From Streptomyces sp. V1I1 (GTDB lineage Bacteria; Actinomycetota; Actinomycetes; Streptomycetales; Streptomycetaceae): DNA of 64,000 nucleotides. The translations under genes were made by a program, and so were the position numbers. The DNA lies in NCBI RefSeq assembly GCF_030817355.1, contig NZ_JAUSZH010000001.1, forward strand, positions 7,601,001 to 7,665,000. The letters run 5' to 3'. Position 1 is the first letter of the stretch; each line of letters opens with the position of its first letter. Of the stretch, positions 26,563-36,300 are shown in pieces. Under the pieces are notes generated by a model. It had not been told where the DNA came from and searched no databases. It saw nothing but the letters and a program-made list of their open reading frames with translations.

Positions 26563-26933
26563 CGGGAGGTCACCCCCCGTGTCGACGACGAGGCGACGAC
26601 CGCCGGGCCCTGCGGCACCAGCGCGGCGCTGAAGCAGAGGGCGGACGTGCTGTCCAGCAGCACGGGCGAGCCGTCGATGAGCACGCTGTCGCGGTGTGGC
26701 GTCCAGCGGACGGTGGCGCACGGATGCGGCACGCCGTCGATCCTGTGGCGGCAGCCGCTGACGATGAAGACGTCGGCGGCGGTGGGCACTTGATGGCCGT
26801 CGATCCGGACGCCGGACGACGGGGCGGAGGCGGGCACGACCCGGCCGCCGTGCGGGCAGCTGATCGCGGACCCGCCGCTCACGAGATTCCCGGACAACAC
26901 GATTCTCCCCGTTTCATTGGTCCTTGTGCTCAT
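26559..26933 (-). CDS. PAAR-like tip protein
   Basis: The 124-residue protein ends the spike. It has the PAAR-like arrangement 'GGSAISCPHGGRVVPASAP' followed by a Cys-His pair in 'VSGCRHRIDGVPHPCATVRW', giving the Cys/His set that holds the metal at the spike point. Short strands ('GVRIDGHQVPTA', 'VLIDGSPVLLDSTSA') form the cone. It is equivalent to Afp10/Pvc10. The start ATG 26933 overlaps the gpV stop by ATGA. No extra C-terminal effector domain is attached. Confidence 0.85.
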   Translation of the reverse strand: MSTRTNETGRIVLSGNLVSGGSAISCPHGGRVVPASAPSSGVRIDGHQVPTAADVFIVSGCRHRIDGVPHPCATVRWTPHRDSVLIDGSPVLLDSTSALCFSAALVPQGPAVVASSSTRGVTSR

Positions 26934-27457
26934 CGCTTCCTCGGCACGATCAGCCGGCCCTCGTTGATGTTGACCTCGTCGCCGATCAGCACGATGGACG
27001 CGCCCTTGCCGTTGCCGATGGTCACGCCCTTTTCGTCGATCTGGATATACGCCCCGCCCTTGGCCTCGAGCAGAATCCCCGTGCCGCCGGGCACGTCCGA
27101 CATCACCAGCTTGTGATCGCCCGGCGTCTGGATCACCACCGGCTGCGAGCCGGGCAGCTCCGCGGCCACGCGTGGCGGCAGCTCGGAGGCGTCCCCGTAC
27201 CAACTCCCGGTCCAGATGGGGAAGCTGGGATCCCCCTGCTCGAACTCCATCCACACGCCCGCACCGATCTGCGGGACGACGTACTGGCCCGCCTGTCGCC
27301 CGGTGAACGGCAGGCAGGGCAGCGCCCAGGTGGAGGCCTCGTCGCCCAGCACGTCCGGGACCTGGGCCGTGATCCGGCCGAGCTTGAGCGGGTCCTTGTT
27401 GTCGATCACCCGCCCCCGGAACTTGCCGAGAAACCGGTTGTTCGGTCCTGCAGCCAT
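26930..27457 (-). CDS. gpV-like spike protein (VgrG OB-fold and beta-helix part)
   Basis: A 175-residue baseplate assembly protein V. The OB-fold opens with 'FRGRVIDNKDPLKLGRITAQV', followed by 'GAGVWMEFEQGDPSFPIWTGSWYG', both typical of the gp5/VgrG OB domain. A short beta-prism tail of repeated strands follows ('VIQTPGDHKLVMSD', 'GAYIQIDEKGVTIGNG'), on which the PAAR tip sits. Together with the gpD protein next door it forms the VgrG-like spike that is a single protein in Afp8/Pvc8; here it is split over two genes. Confidence 0.93.
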   Translation of the reverse strand: MAAGPNNRFLGKFRGRVIDNKDPLKLGRITAQVPDVLGDEASTWALPCLPFTGRQAGQYVVPQIGAGVWMEFEQGDPSFPIWTGSWYGDASELPPRVAAELPGSQPVVIQTPGDHKLVMSDVPGGTGILLEAKGGAYIQIDEKGVTIGNGKGASIVLIGDEVNINEGRLIVPRKR

Positions 27458-27483
27458 GCGAAGTTCTCCTGGTCCTTACGTCT

Positions 27484-28623
27484 TTACGGACGCACTGTGT
27501 TGCTACGGGCGATGAGGCCCTCGCGGGAGAGCGTGAAGTTCTGCTGGTACGAGCCGGGGCGCAGATTGTGGGTGACGGACTTGACGTAGTAGTCGCCGTC
27601 GTATGTCACCCCGGCCCCGCGCACTCCGACCAGCTCGCGCGGCCGCAGCACGTATCCGTGCCGGTTGACGTCGAGCTGCCCGGAACCGGAGATCGCGTCG
27701 GCGGAGGTCGCGGCGCGGCCCAGCATCTCGGCCTGGGCCTGCTCCAGGGCCTTCTTCGCGGTCCCGGAGAGCGTCTTCCGCTTGAGGGCGGGCGAGGCGC
27801 GGCGGCCCAGCGGCGGGCGCAGCGGGCTGATGTCGGGCTGGGGGAGGAGCTGCGCGTCCCGCGTCCGGGGGTCCTGCCAGCGCGCCTGCGGCTCTTCGCG
27901 CGCTGTCCCGTCGTACGCGAAAGTCAGCTGGTCGACGGTGGAGTTGACGTCCATGTTGACGTTGAGCGCGTGCTGACGCTCGCCGAGGCGCTGCTCAGGT
28001 CCCCAGAAAGCCGTGGACCGGCCGGGGCGGGGTCCGGGATCGAGGTAGAAGGTGTAACCGTTCGCCCTGGCCAGCTCGTTCACGTACTGCAGATCGGTGC
28101 CGGTCTGGTAGTCGACGCGCAGCAACTCGTGGGGTGGCTGGTGCACTTGCTCGCGGACGATCCGGGGGTCGATCCCGTAGTCGGCGTACTTCTGGAGAAT
28201 CCGCTCGACGCGCTTCGAAGGAGCCAGATTCGGATACCGATCGGTGCGCTCCTCCAGGTCCATGAGCAGGGTCAGGTCTTCGCCGGTGACGGTGAGGGTG
28301 GTCTGCCCCGGGATATTGCTCGCCCCCACCTCCTGCCGCACGATCAGCCCGTCCAGGATGACCGTGGGGGTCCCCTTGATCGAGGTGAGGACGATGACCC
28401 GGGTCTTCGGGTCGAAGAACCCCTCGGGCAGCAGCCGCTGTGTGATCAGCCCCCTCTTGGTCAGGTCGAAGGCGAGCTGGAACCCGCTCCGTTCCCCGGC
28501 GGTCATGGTGATCTGCGCGGACAGCAGCGCCTCGGTCACCTCGGCCGGCACGGGGCGGGTGAGCTTGGGCCCCATGCGCAGGTTGAGATGTACGGGCCCG
28601 CTCCCGATGGGCTCATCAGCCAT
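27484..28623 (-). CDS. gpD-like hub protein (phage late control D, VgrG N-terminal part)
   Basis: The 379-residue protein is the hub of the spike: a two-barrel VgrG/gp27-like domain with 'QTTLTVTGEDLTLLMDLEER', 'RVERILQKYADYGI' and the motif 'QTGTDLQYVNELARANGYTF' that marks gpD proteins. The C-terminus includes 'YYVKSVTHNLRPGSYQQNFTL'. It works with the following gpV gene to form the spike and hub. ATG 28623 was chosen over an in-frame start three codons earlier; it overlaps the LysM gene by eight bases. Confidence 0.9.
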   Translation of the reverse strand: MADEPIGSGPVHLNLRMGPKLTRPVPAEVTEALLSAQITMTAGERSGFQLAFDLTKRGLITQRLLPEGFFDPKTRVIVLTSIKGTPTVILDGLIVRQEVGASNIPGQTTLTVTGEDLTLLMDLEERTDRYPNLAPSKRVERILQKYADYGIDPRIVREQVHQPPHELLRVDYQTGTDLQYVNELARANGYTFYLDPGPRPGRSTAFWGPEQRLGERQHALNVNMDVNSTVDQLTFAYDGTAREEPQARWQDPRTRDAQLLPQPDISPLRPPLGRRASPALKRKTLSGTAKKALEQAQAEMLGRAATSADAISGSGQLDVNRHGYVLRPRELVGVRGAGVTYDGDYYVKSVTHNLRPGSYQQNFTLSREGLIARSNTVRP

Positions 28624-28966
28624 GGAACCCACCCGGCAGAGGAATATCGATCTCCCGCCCCGGCTCGGCGGTCAGCTCGCCCGGGTCGAGGACGGGGTTG
28701 GCGTCCGCGATCTGCCACCACTGGCCGGGGTCGCCGAAATAGCGCTGCCCGAGGTGGTCGACCCGCTCACCGCTGTTCACGGTGTGCGGCGCGGTCTCGT
28801 CGGCGGCCTCGCCGAGCGGGGGCAGCAACCGCCGCTTCGTATAGCGCACTTCGGTGCCGTCGGGCAGGCGGTGCACTCCGATCTCGGCGTCGTGGTACCG
28901 GCTGGTGCGAGGGTAGGGGTGGGCCCCGGGTATCGCGTCCAGCGCACTCTCATAAGGATCAATCAC
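28616..28966 (-). CDS. Small LysM-domain baseplate protein
   Basis: The 116-residue protein ends in a LysM-like segment 'VNSGERVDHLGQRYFGDPGQ' followed by 'WWQIADANPVLDPGELTAEPG', like gp53/Afp7-type hub proteins that clamp the tube to the spike. The first half is extended ('AEIGVHRLPDGTEVRYTKRRLLP'). In Afp7/Pvc7 the tube-like and LysM parts are one protein; here they are adjacent genes separated by three bases. Its role is most likely in the baseplate rather than peptidoglycan binding, since there is no signal peptide. Confidence 0.85.
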   Translation of the reverse strand: MIDPYESALDAIPGAHPYPRTSRYHDAEIGVHRLPDGTEVRYTKRRLLPPLGEAADETAPHTVNSGERVDHLGQRYFGDPGQWWQIADANPVLDPGELTAEPGREIDIPLPGGFHG

Positions 28967-28969
28967 GTC

Positions 28970-29635
28970 CTACAGCCCCCGTCCCAGCCCAAGTTCCGCC
29001 AGCCGCCCGCCTCTTGCGGCTCTGGCCAGCCGCTCCTTCTGCGCCAGATGCGCGAGATACAGGTCGGCCCCCCGATGCCCGGCCGGCAGGTCGCTCACGC
29101 TGAGGACCTTCATGCCGATTCCGAGGCTTGCCCGTATGGGATTGAGGTTGACGTCGAACGCCGACTCGTTGATCGACAGTTCGGTGAGCCGCACGGGCAT
29201 GACGCGCTTGCTCCCCCATGTGAAAAGGGTCAGCGGCATCTCGATCGGGCTGATCTCGATGGTGCCCTTCTTGGTCAGGCGGGAGGCCTCGCGGAGCTGA
29301 GCGGAGGTGGGATGCACCAGCATCTCGAGCGTGGCGAGTTGGGGATGGATCCCGTCGGGCGCGGCGACCTCGAACTGATCGGTGGCGTCGATCTCGGCGG
29401 TGAACTTCCAGCTCTCCTCGGCGGGCCCCTTGAGGCGTAGGGCCTCGTTCCGGTCTCCTCCGCTGCCCCCTCCGCCGCTGTCACCGCCTCCGCCGGCGGC
29501 TTGGGGGGCGAGGGAGCGTTCGAGGGTGTCGGGGTTGAACTGGAGGACGATGATGCGTTGGGGGGTTCCGCGTTCGGGGTCGACGACGACGATGCCGGAG
29601 CGGATGGGCTTGGGTATGTCTGCGTAGCGGGTCAC
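28970..29635 (-). CDS. CIS tube-initiator protein (CIS_tube domain, Afp7-like N-terminal part)
   Basis: The 221-residue protein fits the CIS tube-protein family that seats the inner tube on the hub: 'VLQFNPDTLERSLAPQ' near residue 30, a Gly/Ser-rich loop, 'ESWKFTAEIDATDQFE', and 'TWGSKRVMPVRLTELSINES' near 140-160. The C-terminal helix 'YLAHLAQKERLARAARGGRL' contacts the LysM partner in related systems. Its ATG at 29635 overlaps the stop of the candidate immunity gene by ATGA. Confidence 0.87.
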   Translation of the reverse strand: MTRYADIPKPIRSGIVVVDPERGTPQRIIVLQFNPDTLERSLAPQAAGGGGDSGGGGSGGDRNEALRLKGPAEESWKFTAEIDATDQFEVAAPDGIHPQLATLEMLVHPTSAQLREASRLTKKGTIEISPIEMPLTLFTWGSKRVMPVRLTELSINESAFDVNLNPIRASLGIGMKVLSVSDLPAGHRGADLYLAHLAQKERLARAARGGRLAELGLGRGL

Positions 29636-30333
29636 AGCCGGGCCTCCAAACGCTGAGTGAGCGCTGTGTAGTCATGGGCGGGAAACGCGGTGGGAAAGGT
29701 CTCGAGCATTTCGGTGAGCTTTTCCGCGCGGTGCTGAAGTGTGTCCCGGAGAGTTACGTCGGCGAACAGGAGTTGCCAGCCGAAGGTACCTTTGGTCAGC
29801 CGCAGTGCGTCCAGGTAATCGCAGTAGTTGAGACTGGTCCTCACGCACGCCTGCGGGTTGGCAATGGCATCGTACAGATCCCTGTCCTGATACCAGATCT
29901 CCAAGGGGTCCTTGCCAGGCTGAATGCGCACAAAGGCCGCCTGGCCGGTTGCGTCGCGCGGCGTGGAATCGATGATCCGCAGCTCCGAGAACAGCTGGCG
30001 GTCGCTCTCCGAGGCGTCGGATGTGGGGCGTGGGGAGGCGCCGATCAGGGCCTTGTAGAAGTGCGGGAGGCTGAATTCTCCCGCGAGCTCGTGACGGGAC
30101 CCGACAAGTCGCCATTGGCCGGAGATGCGCTTGAAGCGCAGAGAGCAGCTCAGCAGCTCCGGACCCAGTGTCAGGTCCGCCCACTCTGCCTTTGTATCGG
30201 ACAGCGGAAGAAACTCGTCCAGTGCGAACCACAGCTTCTGCTGCTCGTCGAACAGCACATCGAATGCTTCGCTGTGGCGTAGCTCGTCGAGGGACTCCTG
30301 GTGCCGTTCCTCGTTCGGTGTCAATGGCTTCAC
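29632..30333 (-). CDS. Hypothetical protein, candidate immunity protein for the CIS effector
   Basis: A 233-residue soluble protein, acidic and helical, with no signal peptide. I know of no function for it. Its middle ('FVRIQPGKDPLEIWYQDRDL' and 'YCDYLDALRLTKGTFGWQLL') looks like a conserved actinobacterial hypothetical family. It sits 44 bases after the end of the DUF4157/nuclease gene and is the only gene of the operon without a structural phage counterpart at this position. By eye its GC content is clearly lower than the structural genes and similar to the toxin-like tip just before it. Position directly downstream of a toxin domain is the usual place of an immunity gene; this is inference. 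Confidence 0.55.
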   Translation of the reverse strand: MKPLTPNEERHQESLDELRHSEAFDVLFDEQQKLWFALDEFLPLSDTKAEWADLTLGPELLSCSLRFKRISGQWRLVGSRHELAGEFSLPHFYKALIGASPRPTSDASESDRQLFSELRIIDSTPRDATGQAAFVRIQPGKDPLEIWYQDRDLYDAIANPQACVRTSLNYCDYLDALRLTKGTFGWQLLFADVTLRDTLQHRAEKLTEMLETFPTAFPAHDYTALTQRLEARL

Positions 30334-30377
30334 GTGCGTTCTCTTTCCAGATGTCGGGCCGTCGCTTCCACTGCAAA

Positions 30378-33300
30378 CTAGAACTCCAGTCGGCCCTCTC
30401 GTTTCAACTGCTCCAGCCGCTTGCGGAGTCTTTCGAGATTGGCGAACGGCCGGCCAGGCCTTCCTCGGCGTGATGCCTTCAGCCTGTTGATCACGCTGCT
30501 GATGTCGGTGAAGTCCGCCTCATCGCGCAGCGCGACGATGGCGTTGACGTAGGGCTCGTCCACCTGCAGGACAAGCCGCATACGGTAGAGGTCGGTCTCG
30601 CTGTTGATGTCGATCTCCGACACCTCGTCGGGGATGGGTGGCTCCTCCAGAGGGCCGATCGAAACGGTGTTCACCGGTGTGTCGATCTTGTTCCAGTCGC
30701 TGCGGCTGTCGCCGCGCTTCCCGGGCTTGGGCTTGTAGCGGCCCCAACTCGCCTCGATCGAGCTCGGGAATCCGGGCGGACGCGTGTCTCCGGGGTAGCG
30801 GCTGTCTCCGGCCTTCTCGCTCCAGTACTGGATGTTTATCGAGTACCAGGCGATGTCCTTGCCGCTGCTGATCTCCGCGGCCGCAGGGGCCTCGACCGGC
30901 CGGAGTGCCATGTTCTTGTACTGCCTGGCGGGTACGAGGTTCTCGTTCTCGATGGTTCCGCCCAGTTCGCGCGGCAGAAGATGCGTACGACTCCATCGCT
31001 CGTTGTCGTTGCCCGTGTTGTCGATGTGGTCGTTGATGTACCGGAATCCAATGGCATCGGGAGTGCGCTGCCTAGCCTCCTGGCCTTTCCGGCCGAACTC
31101 CTTGTTGAGGTACTCCGCTGTGAAGCTGGAGATCAGTCTGTTGTCCCTGAAGTTCGGAGCCTTGACCGGCGGGAGCTTCTTGTCCGGCTGTTCCGTGTCG
31201 AGGTAGTCGACGCCGTCTCCCTGGTCGAACTCGCCCGGAATGACCGGCAGTGTCGGGTTGAGTTTGGCCATCACTTGGAAGTGCGGCGGATTCAGCCTTG
31301 ACAGGTCGGTGAGTCGGAACCAGCGGCGCAGTCCAGCAAGGAGTCCGAGGTGCGTCATGCGATGCATGCCCGGCCGCAGTTTGCGTTCCTCAATGGGACG
31401 GATCCTGGCAACAGCCCTCGCCAGGCGTGCCTGCTTCGCTTCCGGAGAGTTCTCCTTCTTCCTGCGCTGGTCGCGGCTTTGCTTCTTGTGGTTCGTACGC
31501 CTTTTCTTCTCGTCGCGCATGCGGTCGCGCTTCTTCTTGAAGAAGTCGCGCACCTTCTTTGCGCTGTTCTTGAGCGCCTGGCCGACCTTGCTCTTGCGGA
31601 GCTTCTTGCCAAGGGACTTGCCCGCGTTGCGTACCTTCTTCAGTGCTGACTTGACCTTGCCCTTGATCTTCTGAAGCGCCTTGCCCAGCGGAGACTTCGA
31701 CTTGCGTGGCTTCGTCCGCTTCGGGGCCTCGGTTTCTTTCTTCTTCTTTGGCGCGTCGGGCGTCTTGTCCTTGGTCAGGTCAGGCTTCTGGTCTGGTGTT
31801 CGATGCTTGGTGGGTGTGGAGTCGCGGCCGCCTTCCTGTTGGCTCTTCGCCGACTCCTTGTCCTTGTGCAGCTTGTCCTGGGACTCGTCCCGGCTCCGGT
31901 CTCGCTCCTTGTCCGGAGTCTTGCTCGTCGGCCTGTCATGGCTCGTGGTCTGTGGGCTGCGGTTCGCCCCCGGCCCCCGGTCCGTCGACGTCGAGCGGTT
32001 CTTCGGGACCCTCGGGCCCTTCGGCTTTGCCGGGCCCGTCGGCTTCCTCAGCGCCTCCTGGGCACTACGCACCGCGCCCCGGGCCTTGTTCACCGCGTCG
32101 CCCGCCGCCTGCTTCGCGCCCTTGCCTGTCTTTTTCAGGCCCTTCATGATCTTCTCGGCCATCGCCTTGAGGCGCTTGCCCACGCCCTTCGTCGCACCCG
32201 CCAGACGGATCATCAAGAAGTTGGCGATGAAGTCCAGCAGCGCCACGATCCCCGCCGCGACCGCCTCCGCGAACAGGCAGGCCGCCGGGCCCGCCTTCAC
32301 CGCCTTCAAGTACGCCCAGAACTTGCTGAAGGCGTTCAGGATCGAGCTCAGGCTCTGCCACGCCGCCATCAGGCCCTGCACGATCGTCAGGATCGCGCCC
32401 GCCGCCGGCACCAGCATCGAGACGACCTTCTCGATCACGATCGACGCGATCATCATCGGCAGCGACGCGATGATCGCGTCCCACGCCATCTTCCCGATCT
32501 GCTTGATCGAGACGCAGCCCTTCACCAGGACGTTGATCACGGCCTTGCCGAGCCCGAGGATGCCCTCGACCTTGGTGTCGAACCACCGCTTGACGCCCGT
32601 CTTGATCGCGCCCCAAAGGTGGTCCTGAATACCGGACTTCGCCGAGCTGCCCGCCTTGCTCAGCCAGCCGCCCGGGTCCGGGGCGATGTCCGCGACCAGT
32701 GCCGCGAACTTGCCGAGCGCCTCGATCGCCGCCTGGGCGAACTTGATCGCGCCCAGGATGACGGCCTGGTAGAGCTTGATGATGGCCTTGATGCCCGCCT
32801 CGAGCACGTCGAGGAGTTTGTTCAGGCCCGCGGCAAGGGCATCGAGCAGGGCGTTCACGGCCTTCTTCAGGCCGTCCGCCAGCTCGTTGACCTTCGCGAT
32901 CGCCTTGTCGCGCAAGCCCTCGATCGCCTTGCGGAACTTGTCACGTAGCTCCGGGAAGGCCGCGAGCAGCACGTCTCCGATGGCGATCAGCGCGTCCGCC
33001 AGCACGTTGATCGCCTTGATCGCGAGGTCGCGTACGAAGTCGATGGCCTTGTTGGCCCACTCCTTGAACGTGTCGATGATGCCGTTGACCGCCTTGCGCG
33101 CGGCATCGAAGACTTTCGTGACCGCTTCCAGGAGCGCGGTGAAGAATCCCTTCACCTTGTCGGCGATCCAGCCGAAGAAGCCGCCCGACGGCTTCTCCTC
33201 TTCCTTCTTCTTCTCGGCCTCCTTCTCTGCGTTCTCGCGCTCCGTGTCGATCTGCTTGTTGTCCTTGTCCTTCCGCTCACCTACTTCCTTGTCCTTGTCG

Positions 33301-36300
33301 TCGCGGGCTTTGACGATCTCCTTGTTCTTGCTGGTGTGTTCCTTCTCGGACTTGGTGTCCGCGTCCTCGATCTTCGTGTCCTGCTCGGCGCGCCAGTTCT
33401 CGCGCTCCCGCTGAGCTTCATCCGCGGCCCGGCCCCGCTCGGCCGTCTGCTTCTCCGTGTTCTGAGTGACCTCGCGGTCGATCTCGGTCTGCTTCTCCTG
33501 CTTGGCCTGCTGCTCGCCCTGCTTCTGTTCCTTCTCCTTGGCGACCAGATCGCCCTGGGCCTGGCCCGCGGCCCCCTGGATCTCCGAGCCGCGTTCCTGC
33601 TTGGCGACCGCGCCGACACCGGCCTTGGGCGCGGACCCGGCCTCGAGACCGCCCCCGCCGCCCCGCTTTCCGCCACCCGTGGCCTTGCCGACCAACTGCT
33701 CCTGGGGCGCGTTGGGGAAGATCTGGTCCTCGCCCATCGGCTTGGCCGCGTCCTCACGACCCGTGCTCTGGATGTCGGACTGCTTCTCCTTGAGCGCCTT
33801 GGCCTGGTCGTCCGTGCGCTTCGGGTCGCTCTCGCCCTCCAGCCTGATCTTGGGAGCGGGGCCGACCGTCTTGTTCTGCAGTTCCGGGTCGACGGTCGGG
33901 ACCGCGTCGGCCGCGGCTTCGACGTTCTTCGCCTCTTCAGCGGTCAGCTCGGCAGCCACCGGCGCAGGCGGCGGGGGAGTGTTGTCGGTGGGCTTCGCGC
34001 CCTCCGCCTTCTCGCTGCCCTTGGCCTTCTGCTTCTCGGCCTGCTCCTCGGGGCCCAGTTTCTCGACCTTGCCCGTCACCTGGGCGGCGGGCGCAGCCGC
34101 CTGTGGCGGAGCCGACTGGGTCTGGGGCGCGCCCGAGGGGCGTTCCCGCGTAGGCGGGTTGGCGGCCAGGCGCCGCTGCTCCTCGCCGACCTTCTTGTCC
34201 GCCGCGGCGTCCACACCGGGCATTGCGGCCGCCGCCTGGTCCGGCGCCAGCTTGCTGACCGTACCGATGGCGGCCTTCGGGTCCTGGCCCGAGACGTCCG
34301 GCGGCTCCTGCTGCTTCTCCTCGGGAGCTGCCCCACCGCCTCCGCCGCCGCAGCTGCCGCCGCCCTCGTCCTTCTCCGCCGCGGGCTCCGGCGGGGCGCA
34401 GCCGCCCCCGTCCTTCTCCAGCGACGCCTCCGGCTGGGCCTTTGCCCCCTCCGGCGCGGGAGCGCCGAACTTCCCGGGGCTTTCCGCCTGTTCAGCCGCG
34501 GGGCTCACGGCGGCCTGCGCGACCGACGGTGCGCCGCCAGGTCCGGCCGCGGCGCTCGGCCCCGCCGTACTGCTGCCGCCGATCACACCGCTCGGCGCCG
34601 CTCCCGGACCGCTCTCCTTGGGCACCGAGCTCTTGGGCGCCGACGCCTCGTGGTCGCCCTTCGCGGAGTCCGCGACCCGGCGCGCGGCGGGGGAGGGCCT
34701 GCGGTCTTCTACCGAGGTCCGTTCCGTGTGTGCGCCCGCCGGCGGGGTCGCGGACGCCGCCGTACTGGTGGCAACGCCCGCGTCCGGCGCACCCGTCGAG
34801 GAACCGGCAGCCCCCGGCCGGGGCTTGGCGTCCTGTTCCGCCTGCTCTTTGCGTTCCTCCTGCTGGTCCTCGGCGCTCTTGGCGTCCGGCTGCTCCTCGC
34901 CGTCGCCGTCGCCGGAGTCCGAGTCCTTCTCGTCCGCGGCCCGCTGCTGTTCCGGATCCTGCTTCTCCGCCTCGGGCTCCGGCTCCTGCCTGCCGTCCGT
35001 CTCCGGGTCGGGGCCGACCTCCTGGTCCACCGGCTTCTCAGGCTGGAGGTCCTTCTCGCTGCGGTCCCCTGCCTCGGCCGCCGGGCCGCCTTCGGGCTGC
35101 GGCGCCTCACCCTCGACCGGGCCCATCTCCGCACCGGGCGGCTTGGCCTCCGCCTCCGGGGCGTCCTCGTCCTCTTCTTCCTCGGCATCGTTCTCCCGCT
35201 GTTCCTGGACCTGTTCGGCTTTCGTCGGCGGGGGAGTGGGGAAGGTGGGCACCGTGGCCGTGGGGTTGTCCGCAGTCGGAACGGACGAGACATCGAGGTC
35301 GGTGTCCGGCAGATAGTCCTCGGGCTTCAGCTCGGCCTCGCCCGCGCCACCGCCCTTGGCCCGGTCGCCCTCCTCGCCGCCGATCTCCTTGTCCGCGCCC
35401 GCCTCGAGCCCAAGCGGTTTCTCTTCCTCGCGCGGGTCGCCCTCGTCCTCGTCCTTCTCGTGCAGGCCGTGCTCGGACAGCGCGCTGTCCCGCTGCTCCG
35501 CCCGCTCGTCCACCTTCTCCGGGCGCACAGGCCCGGGCTGCCCCTTGGCCTTCGGGTCGACGTTCTCCTGCTTCGACCCGTCCGCGGGCTTGTTCGCGTC
35601 GTCCTTGCGCTTGCGCTTGTCGGCACCCGGGGCGTTGGCCTGCTCGGGGTCCTGCTCCTCCCGGTCCCGCTGCTCCTTGCGCTCCTCCTTCGCCTGCTCG
35701 GCGTCCTCCTGCTGCCCCTGCGCCCGCTTGTCGGCGGCCTCGTCCACCCGCTGACGGTCCTGGCCCTGCTTCTCCTCTTCCTGCTGCTGCTCCTGCGCGG
35801 CCTGCTGCCGGGCCTGGGCGCGCTCGTCCTCCTGCTCCGTGCGCCGGGCGGCTTCCGCCTCCTCGGCCGCGGCGTCCGACTGAGCCCTGCTCCGGTCGCC
35901 GCCGCGCGTTTCGTCGCGCGCCTTGGCGTCCTTCTGCTCCTCGAGGGCGTCCTCGCCCCTCTTTCCCTTGGCCTCGCGCCCGCCCTCTTCCTTGCGCTTC
36001 CACTGGGTGCGCTCGACACCCAGCAGTTCGAAGAGGTCCGTCTCCGGCTCGGGCACCTCGGCCGGCTGGAGGTCTACCGGCTTGGCTTCGGACTCCTCGG
36101 CGAGGTCCAGCAGGCGGTCGTACTCGTTCGAGAGCAGTCGCACTTCCAGCCGGTCGAGCACCGAGTCCTGCAACTGTGGTGACATCCGGGCGAGTTGGAG
36201 GCGTACGCGGCCCGACAGGTCCGCCGGATCGCCGCGCAGTGAGCGCAGGACACCGTTCGCCAGCCGGTCCACCAGCGTTGCCGGGTCCAGCTGCTCCATA

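Noticed and set aside
33336-36182. A 948-codon plus-strand frame rich in Leu and Arg
   Set aside because: It mirrors the Glu/Lys/Gln-rich region of the DUF4157 gene on the other strand and has no ribosome-binding site or domain.
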